A stretch of DNA of 14,772 nt from Euperipatoides rowelli (taxonomy: Eukaryota; Onychophora; Udeonychophora; Euonychophora; Peripatopsidae): the NCBI GenBank assembly GCA_003024985.2, contig PXIH01S0020141.1. One strand, given 5' to 3'. The notes below the pieces were generated by a model. It worked only from the letters and a program-made list of their open reading frames with translations, did no database searches and was not told where the DNA came from. Positions 9,665 to 14,772 of this stretch are shown here, one piece after another. Both the position numbers and the translations under genes were made by a program. The stretch's first letter is position 1; every line of letters begins with the position of its first letter.

Positions 9665-9693
9665 CACACACACACACACTCTCTCTCTCTCTC
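9665..9693. repeat. Compound (CA)n(CT)n microsatellite
   Basis: About seven CA dinucleotides (9665-9678) run directly into about seven CT dinucleotides (9679-9692). Confidence 0.95.
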
Positions 9694-11034
9694 CAATGAA
9701 CACTATTGGAGAACTGATTCAGCAACACAAATAAAATCCAAAATATTTAAATATAAATGTAGTTAAAATAGCATGATTGGTTGTGATAGAATTTATTTAT
9801 TACTACACTAGCATCTGTATAACACACAGATTCCTCCAAAAACAACCTTTCACCTTGCTTAGCATTGGATATGGCAGCTGCCTTATGAGTTTTTTCTTAC
9901 ACATCTAACCTTCAAACTAACCCTAATTCAATAGTTGAATCAATTATGCACCAACCACATTCTAAGATAAGTGAAAGCAATAAAATGTTTTTGCAGTGAC
10001 TTTTACAACCAAAAAGTAACTGTTCAGTGTTCATGCTATTGGAGTACCGATAATGAACATGAAAGATCAAAGCACAATATAGACCAATTAGTATTGAATA
10101 AATTATTGACATTTATGCTTTGGGAGTTAGTATTGGTCCATCTAATGAACCTTTTATGTAGGCCTAATTTTCAGTATAAATTAGAAATAGATTTTTTTTT
10201 AAAAGTTTTGCCACTAAGGTGCAAATTGATTTACAGCATACAGTATATAATTCAAGTCAAACTAATGACCCACACAGAATATCTGTGCCTACTATTTGTC
10301 AAATAAACCCCCACAGACCCTACAAAATAAAATTTCAATCTGACAAACTTATGCAGAACATATGCACTCTCTATTAGACATTTTGTCTGTCCTGCACCAT
10401 AAGGATTTAGATCTTCATACGATTATGGACTTATTCTGTAGCTTTATGGTGGCCATTTTCCAGGTTGGGTTTATACAATTTCTAGTTCCCAGGCTGATAA
10501 ACTTTTTAACACTTTGAACAAGTTACTTATAATGGGGAAAAAATTCCCAGTGCATACTCAAGTCTAAAGAAAGTTTGTGCACTGGAACTTCACCTTGAGG
10601 TCGAATACCTGGCCTCAGTATTTGTTCAAGTGTACTGGCAGCTAAGATTGAAATCCCATGACCACTGGGATTTGACAAATAAAATATTTTGTTTGGTAAT
10701 GTTTTACCATTTAATGCAGAAATTAATAGCTTAGGTAATTCTATAAAGTTTTTTTTTTATAATAGATTTCATGACAGCATTTGATAGTAGTTAATGGAAG
10801 ATTAATTAATGTAATATGTAGTGACTTTAATCTTTTAGGTGAAATATTGGAAGACAAATGGTGGTTAATAATAAAATTTCTATTTGGAAGATTTATGTAG
10901 TGGTGCACCATAGGGTTCAGTTGACTTTTTTTTTCTTTAGGTATTTATTGGGTAGTTTAAAGCCTGTCAAAAGATGGGAGAAAATGAGTTTTATCATGTT
11001 GGATCCTTTTTTGATTAACAGTTAAATTCCATGC

Positions 11035-11292
11035 ATCATTTCACCTTGTGTATTTATAAAGGGCATCATTTAGCCTTGTGTATTTACAAAGAGTATCATT
11101 TAGCCAGTGTATTTATAAAGGGGATCATTTAGCCCGTGTATTTATAAAAAGCCATTTAACCATGTGTATTTATAAAGGATATCATTTGGCCATCTGTATT
11201 TATGAAGGGTATCATTTAGTGGTGTGTATTTATAAAGGGCATCATTTAGACGTGTATTTATAAAGGATATCATTTGGCCATGTGTATTTATG
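11035..11292. repeat. Minisatellite, about 30-bp unit, nine copies
   Basis: Nine imperfect units of 27-30 bp, each running 'tcattt(a/g)gcc', then a short variable part, then 'tgtgtatttataaagg'. Because the unit is near 30 bp, short open frames with a ten-residue periodicity appear on both strands; they are by-products. The array is surrounded by AT-rich unique sequence. Confidence 0.93.
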
Positions 11293-11955
11293 TAACAATT
11301 TAAGATTAGCAAATACGTTGTGTTGTTAAAAAATACACTAATATGGGTGTCAAACAGAATATGCATTGGAGTTTTTCATAACTTTTTGTTCTTAATTGGT
11401 GACAGCACTTGTAATTTGCATACCATACTTGCAACACCTATCCCAATTTACAACTAATATCAAGATGAAGTAAACCATATTTTTTGTATAGTGCCACTAT
11501 TAAGTTTATGGTAAAAAAAAAAAGAGTAATAAAAAATGAGTTGATCCATAGAACTTTATGTGAGTTAAAGCAGACCAGTTTAATACTATTTATTTTCAGA
11601 CCTAGCAGTTTTTGCAATACTAACCCAACCAACAGTATCAAGTTCATGTTGTGTGGCACAATCTATTGAAAATAATGTGTTTTTTTAAAAAAGTTGCATT
11701 GATTCCAATGCAAACCACAAGTTTTAAAAACATGCTCTCAGTTTTTTCCACTGTACACCCTGCAAATCCAAGTGTGATGCACCCTGTTGAAAACTAGTGT
11801 ACTTTAAAAATTGTTTGCTTCACCGCAACACAATGGGTATTCCTGTGTGTGCCAGCTGAAGACAAATGCATTTTAATGCTAATAAATTTCAAATAATGCA
11901 TGAAGCTCAGAATAATATGAAGTGTATTTTTTATAAATATAGTGAAATCAAAATC
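11293..11955. other. Intergenic AT-rich stretch
   Basis: No gene, RNA or clear repeat is seen. It contains an A12 run near 11513 and mutually overlapping open frames on both strands (11438-11669) with no coding signature. Confidence 0.5.
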
Positions 11956-11960
11956 TGTCA

Positions 11961-12060
11961 AGACCTGATGGTCATGCGGTTACGGTCTTGGTCACCGTGT
12001 GCTCAAGACATGTTCACCGGGTTATCTGTGGGTTTTTTTTCTACATACGTAAATCTGTTC
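11961..12060 (+). mobile_element. Degenerate tRNA-derived SINE head
   Basis: 'tggtcatgcggtta' (about 11969-11982) resembles a pol III A box (TRGCNNAGYGG type). About 35-45 bases on, 'ccgggttatctgtggg' (about 12017-12032) looks like a B-box region (GGTTCRANNCC) with a few bases lost, followed by a T-run. The block is clearly less AT-rich than its flanks. It does not form a sound tRNA cloverleaf, so a SINE or tRNA pseudogene is preferred. The open frame at 11866-12105 crosses it and is not taken as coding. Ends and target duplications were not found. Confidence 0.45.
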
Positions 12061-12228
12061 AATGCTGTAGGAAGGAGAAATAAGCCCTTGATACCTAGAT
12101 CTTAAAAATGGAATATTGGAGGTGGGAATAGTCGCTTTTAAGAACCAAGCATATAAACTCNCAGGAATTATGCAGATTGTACAAGGAAGATTGTAAGAAC
12201 ATTATAAATAAAAAGATTATTTCACCTA

Positions 12229-12332
12229 CGCTAAATCCCTAATCATTTCAACATTGTGAGTTCACTGTTTATTTAACAAAAAAAATAAATAAATAGTGAA
12301 ATCACAAAGTTTAAGTTACTAGGGATTTAGCG
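12229..12332. mobile_element. 104-bp foldback (MITE-like) element
   Basis: It starts with 'cgctaaatcccta' (12229-12241) and ends with the exact reverse complement 'tagggatttagcg' (12320-12332). The arms continue inward with good pairing: 'tgtgagttcactgtttattt' (12255-12274) faces 'aaataaatagtgaaatcaca' (18 of 20 paired). The loop is an A-rich dozen bases. Arms total about 46 bp each. It is most simply a small non-autonomous inverted-repeat element; clear target duplications are not visible. Confidence 0.7.
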
Positions 12333-12530
12333 ATTTTGATCATGAACCATTAAAGTCAGCATACCACTGTTGAAGCGTTTAATAAAGCTAGAAGAATGTG
12401 TATATTAAAAAGACCAATAGAAATGAGAAATACAGAGATGGTTTGCTCTGTTGAATTTAAAATGTATTCAGTGTTATTTTATTATAGATCAATATTTGTA
12501 ATATAAGTGCAGGAAATGCTACAGAATTTT

Positions 12531-13004
12531 GGCTAGGATGAGTACTGTGTACTTGTGGTTGAGGAGTACCAGGTGGTTATGGTTAAGATGGGTGTGATTT
12601 TAATTTGATTGATGATTAGGGTAGGGCTATTTATTTAGTTGGGATGGGCACTCTTTTCTTGGGGTTGTGTTGGATGATTACAAGGTACTTGTCAATGATT
12701 TGGAGAGGTACTATTTATGGTTTAGGAAGGAGTGGAAATTATATGCTTATGAATTGGGGTTGGGTTAGGTGTTATTGATTTATAGCTGATGTTGGGTAGG
12801 TGGTATTTAAATATGGTTGATGGCTGATTAAGTGTATGCTCTTACGACTGATTAGGCTGGGCACTAGGTTGGGGTTGGTTATTATGAACTTATAACTGAT
12901 TGTGATAGGCACTATATACCTATGGCTCTGGTTGGTGTTATATAATTTTGAAGATGGTTAGGTTTAGGGTGTGTGCTTATGAATGCTTTGTGCTTGTAGT
13001 TGAT
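12531..13004. repeat. Degenerate G/T-rich minisatellite, about 30-bp period
   Basis: A run of roughly 15 diverged units, of which the clearest are at about 12780-12990: 'ttatggctgatt.gg.t.gg' followed by '(c/t)actat.tac'. The plus strand is rich in G and T and nearly free of C, unlike everything around it. Units vary in length, so the period is approximate. It ends about 150 bp past the 3' end of perilipin gene 2. Confidence 0.7.
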
Positions 13005-13156
13005 ATTTTTGATCCTGCTTTATCTCAATGTGGTCAAAAGTAAACAAAATATTTGACATTTATGGAATACATAAAATGTTTATCAAAATGTATGATCTTT
13101 TAAAAAAATAGAAAATGTTAGAAAATAAAGTTTAGGTTAATGAAAAAAGTATAAGC

Positions 13157-13253
13157 TTTATTATTACAAAATCTTTAATATGGTTACAAAAATGTAAAAA
13201 AAAATATGAAAAGGAAAAACAGTTAAATAAATAAAAAATGAGTTAAAATTCTA
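13157..13253 (-). terminator. 3' UTR and polyadenylation signal of perilipin gene 2
   Basis: Read on the minus strand, AATAAA lies at 13162-13157, about 92 bases after the stop. The UTR begins 'tagaattttaactcattttt' and then 'atttatttaact', closely matching the start of the plus-strand paralogue's UTR. The signal sits in 'ttttgtaataataaagctta', again like the other gene. Confidence 0.7.
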
Positions 13254-13388
13254 TTATAGTTGATCCATTTGTAATTCATCAATTTCAGAATGATCAGAAT
13301 CTTCAACTTTCTGTTCTTCATTCTCTACAGTGCCATCTGCTGGAGATTCAGATAATTTCTCTGGCATTTCAGAAGATATATCTTCAGC
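13254..13388 (-). CDS. Plin: Perilipin gene 2, last coding exon (44 codons plus stop)
   Basis: The minus-strand acceptor is a T-rich tract ending 'ttattag' (AG at 13390-13389), and the frame ends with TAA at 13256-13254. The exon encodes an acidic tail with 'SPADGT' and 'KVEDSDHSEIDELQM', then 'DQL'. It is three residues past the point where the paralogue ends with a single Gly. Confidence 0.81.
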   Translation of the reverse strand, partial: AEDISSEMPEKLSESPADGTVENEEQKVEDSDHSEIDELQMDQL

Positions 13389-13626
13389 CTAATAAAAAAA
13401 AAATAGAAAAATAAATAGACAATGTTTTTACAGTTTTTATAAGATAGGAACTATCTTGGAGTTAGATATTAAAATCAAGGAGGAAATGAAAAGAAAAATA
13501 AGTACTTACAATGTTATTTTCATTAAAAATTCTGTATAGCAAAAAAGCTACAAGGGTTTGAAGTGTCTGAAGATTTTCTTGTGCACGTGTGACAATAGCA
13601 TCGGTAATTTCACCAACTTTGGTATT
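13254..13626 (-). CDS. Plin: Second perilipin-like gene, last two coding exons (partial, spliced)
   Basis: On the minus strand, exons 13626-13510 and 13388-13254 join in phase 0 across a 121-base intron and give 83 residues plus a TAA stop. The first encodes the last bundle helix ('GEITDAIVTRAQENLQTLQT') and the second an acidic tail ('SPADGT', 'KVEDSDHSEIDELQM'). Both match the last two exons of the plus-strand perilipin gene in order, intron position and phase. Frames and splice sites are intact, so there is no sign of a pseudogene in the visible part. All upstream exons lie beyond the right edge, and none was recognised between 13627 and 14772. Expected role: lipid-droplet coat protein, possibly with different stage or tissue use. 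Confidence 0.83.
13389..13509 (-). other. 121-bp intron of perilipin gene 2
   Basis: Minus strand, GTAAGT at 13509-13504 and a T-rich tract to AG at 13390-13389. It sits at the same place and phase as the 538-bp intron of perilipin gene 1. Confidence 0.78.
13510..13626 (-). CDS. Plin: Perilipin gene 2, penultimate coding exon (39 codons)
   Basis: Read on the minus strand, a long T tract and 'tatcctcag' (AG at 13628-13627) precede 'aataccaaagttggtgaaat', and the donor GTAAGT begins at 13509. The 117-nt exon is phase 0-0 and is three codons longer than its paralogue, with extra residues at both ends ('NTKV' before GE, and a different hydrophobic end 'VAFLLYRIFNENN'). The shared core is GEITDA..T.AQ.N.Q.L. 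Confidence 0.82.
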
Positions 13627-13766
13627 CTGAGGATAAACAAAAAAAAAAAGTGAGAATTTTTACTGATTTTAATGACATATTAAAAAGAAAAATATAAAAA
13701 AATTAGCAAAAGAAACTCCACAATGTCTACAAATAAGTTTTAAAAATGAATCTTCGGATATTTCTG

Positions 13767-13829
13767 GGGTAATCGGAGCTCTGGAGTTTGCTATACGTTG
13801 GCCAGTAAACTTTGGAGCTCCTTTACCCT
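13767..13829. repeat. Imperfect inverted repeat with ~25-bp arms
   Basis: 'gggtaatcggagctc' and continuing 'tggagtttgct' face 'agtaaactttggagctcc' then 'tttaccct'. Pairing needs one single-base bulge and a few mismatches. The sequence is less AT-rich than the intron around it. It lies in the partial intron of perilipin gene 2 and may be a foldback relic. Confidence 0.55.
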
Positions 13830-14008
13830 AAATTTTCAAAAATTCATCCCAGGGCAGAGAAGGTCTTTAAGGGGTCCAAAAATAACAGTCTGATCTACAC
13901 TAACAGGTATTTCAAGTAAATCAAACATTATTGCACTAGGATGAGTGGTTAAGGAGGTGAAAGAAACCTTATAGACATTTCTACTCTTTTATTATATATA
14001 GACCTGAT

Positions 14009-14419
14009 CCTCGATTTGAGTCATTTCTTCATTTTTTTTTTATTTACAAATAAAGTTGCCCGTCATTAACAGATAATCTTTATTTTACACATTTAATACC
14101 TTAATTTTCTCATTGAAACTCTAAGTTGATAAACACCACTTTTCTTCCTATCTTTCAGAAGAAAGACAAGTTGAAAAAGAGGTTGAACAGCTCAAGCGGC
14201 GAACCGAGTCGCCAGCTTGGCTTATACCAAGATTACATAGCAGCTCAGCAAACCCACTGAGCTACTCCCCCTTGGCTCATTTCATCATTTTGTTGGTAAA
14301 TAAATACTATATTATATAGTACAGGAACCTATCTCTTACATTTCACTGTATTCCTATGGAAATTTAATACTCCATTTGAGTTGCATATTTTCGAAACCAA
14401 ACTACAACTCAAATCGAGG
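14009..14419. mobile_element. Inverted-repeat (MITE-like) element carrying a nested SINE
   Basis: CCTCGATTTGAGT (14009-14021) recurs as its exact reverse complement at 14407-14419, with TATA-like sequence just outside both ends ('tatata' before, 'ggtatat' after). A further copy of the inner part makes a 10-bp hairpin at the right end (ATTTGAGTTG at 14374-14383 against CAACTCAAAT at 14405-14414). Removing the SINE within it leaves an element of about 155 bp. TA target duplication of a mariner-like type is possible but not proved. Confidence 0.55.
14031..14276 (-). mobile_element. tRNA-derived SINE with 15-bp target-site duplications
   Basis: On the minus strand the element begins 'gccaagggggagtagctcag'. 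It has a perfect A box TAGCTCAGTGGG (14264-14253) and a weaker B box GGTTCGCCGC (14205-14196), about 47 bases apart, and ends in an A-rich tail (T run at 14032-14041 on the plus strand). The flanks are a 15-bp direct repeat differing at one base: 'tcatttcttcatttt' at 14021-14035 and 'tcatttcatcatttt' at 14277-14291. The tail overlaps the left copy. A full tRNA fold is not kept, so this is a retroposon and not a tRNA gene. Confidence 0.72.
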
Positions 14420-14772
14420 CTCTGGTATATTTGTTTAAAAGATAGAATCAGTCATTTATGAAAGGCCTCAATGACAATTTTTTTCCAAATTGAGTTATTT
14501 ACACCAATGTGTTTGTTTAACGTAGATGCACAATTCTGTATAGTATGGGCTCAATTCTATGAATAATTATAGGGAAAACAATGTGCTTGTTTTACCATTC
14601 ATTTTAGAAATGGCTCAATTCCTGGAGTTAAGCCCTTTCANAAATGAACTCACATTNCAGNTTAGTTTACTTTCAAACTATTATTAGGCTATTTTATGTA
14701 TTTTACAACAGCTGGTTTATGACATTGTAGTAGGTCCATTCCATGTGACAGAAAGGGACATTTGGATAAATT
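14420..14772 (-). other. Partial intron of perilipin gene 2, right edge
   Basis: AT-rich sequence with ambiguous bases at 14641, 14657 and 14661. No exon of the paralogous gene (Trp-containing 'NLW.E' helix) is seen on the minus strand here, so the next exon should be beyond the window. Confidence 0.5.

Larger units (their letters stand above)
9117..11030. other. Intergenic sequence without recognised genes
   Basis: Apart from the hairpin at 9381 and the microsatellite at 9665, nothing is recognised. The block at about 10380-10680 is less AT-rich than its surroundings. It contains an 8-bp inverted repeat CCAGTGCA/TGCACTGG (10547-10554, 10578-10585) and could be a very old repeat copy. Open frames at 9912-10112 (-) and 9971-10306 (+) overlap each other and show no domain or splice support. 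Confidence 0.5.

Noticed and set aside
9912-10306. Overlapping open frames on both strands
   Set aside because: No recognisable domain, codon content follows local AT composition, no splice or poly(A) logic.
10596-10620. Third tRNA-like B box ('ggtattcgacct' on the minus strand)
   Set aside because: No A box at the right distance and only a loose match to the consensus.
11078-11366. Repeat protein encoded by the minisatellite
   Set aside because: Open frames exist on both strands only because the DNA unit is near 30 bp; unit-length changes break the phase and there is no sign of expression signals.
11520-11550. Relic of the perilipin gene 2 end ('aataaaaaatgagtt' then 'gatccat', as near 13230-13266)
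   Set aside because: The shared words are short, AT-rich and differently spaced; chance is the simpler reading.
11866-12105. Open frame of 79 codons
   Set aside because: It crosses a probable SINE head and flanking AT-rich sequence.
14185-14276. Functional tRNA gene on the minus strand
   Set aside because: The A box is perfect, but the B box is weak, the cloverleaf is not formed, and an A tail with target duplications marks it as a SINE.

Overview
This is an AT-rich, intron-containing animal genomic window. Short exons with GT..AG splice sites sit in long non-coding DNA rich in simple repeats, G/C homopolymers and mobile-element remains. The organism is most likely an arthropod, perhaps a crustacean or chelicerate. 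I infer this from an invertebrate-type perilipin and from a decayed repeat-associated ORF of a kind I know mainly from arthropod genomes; species cannot be fixed from the sequence.

Layout. Positions 962-7214 (+) hold the 3' part of a perilipin-like lipid-droplet coat protein gene: four coding exons (962-1270, 2434-2691, 6422-6529, 7068-7214) giving 273 residues to a TGA stop, with a polyadenylation signal at 7299. The upstream exons (N-terminal PAT region) lie off the left edge. The third intron-sized gap (2692-6421) contains a broken, multiply frameshifted ORF on the minus strand (about 4465-5300). Positions 7305-13150 are intergenic: simple repeats, one possible orphan exon (8942-9045, minus), a 49-bp near-perfect hairpin, two different minisatellites with periods near 30 bp, a degenerate tRNA-derived SINE head and a 104-bp foldback element. 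Positions 13254-13626 (-) hold the last two coding exons of a second perilipin-like gene, facing the first. The rest of that gene continues off the right edge. Its partial intron (13627-14772) contains a SINE with 15-bp target-site duplications, apparently nested in a small inverted-repeat element.

How it fits together. The two perilipin genes are tail-to-tail paralogues. They share the helix motif GEITDA, an acidic C-terminal tail ending in ELQM, intron position and phase, and matching 3' UTR blocks. They look like an inverted local duplication followed by protein and intron divergence. Both would encode proteins of the lipid-droplet surface that control storage and lipolysis. Nothing bacterial, no CRISPR array, no functional tRNA or rRNA gene is seen.
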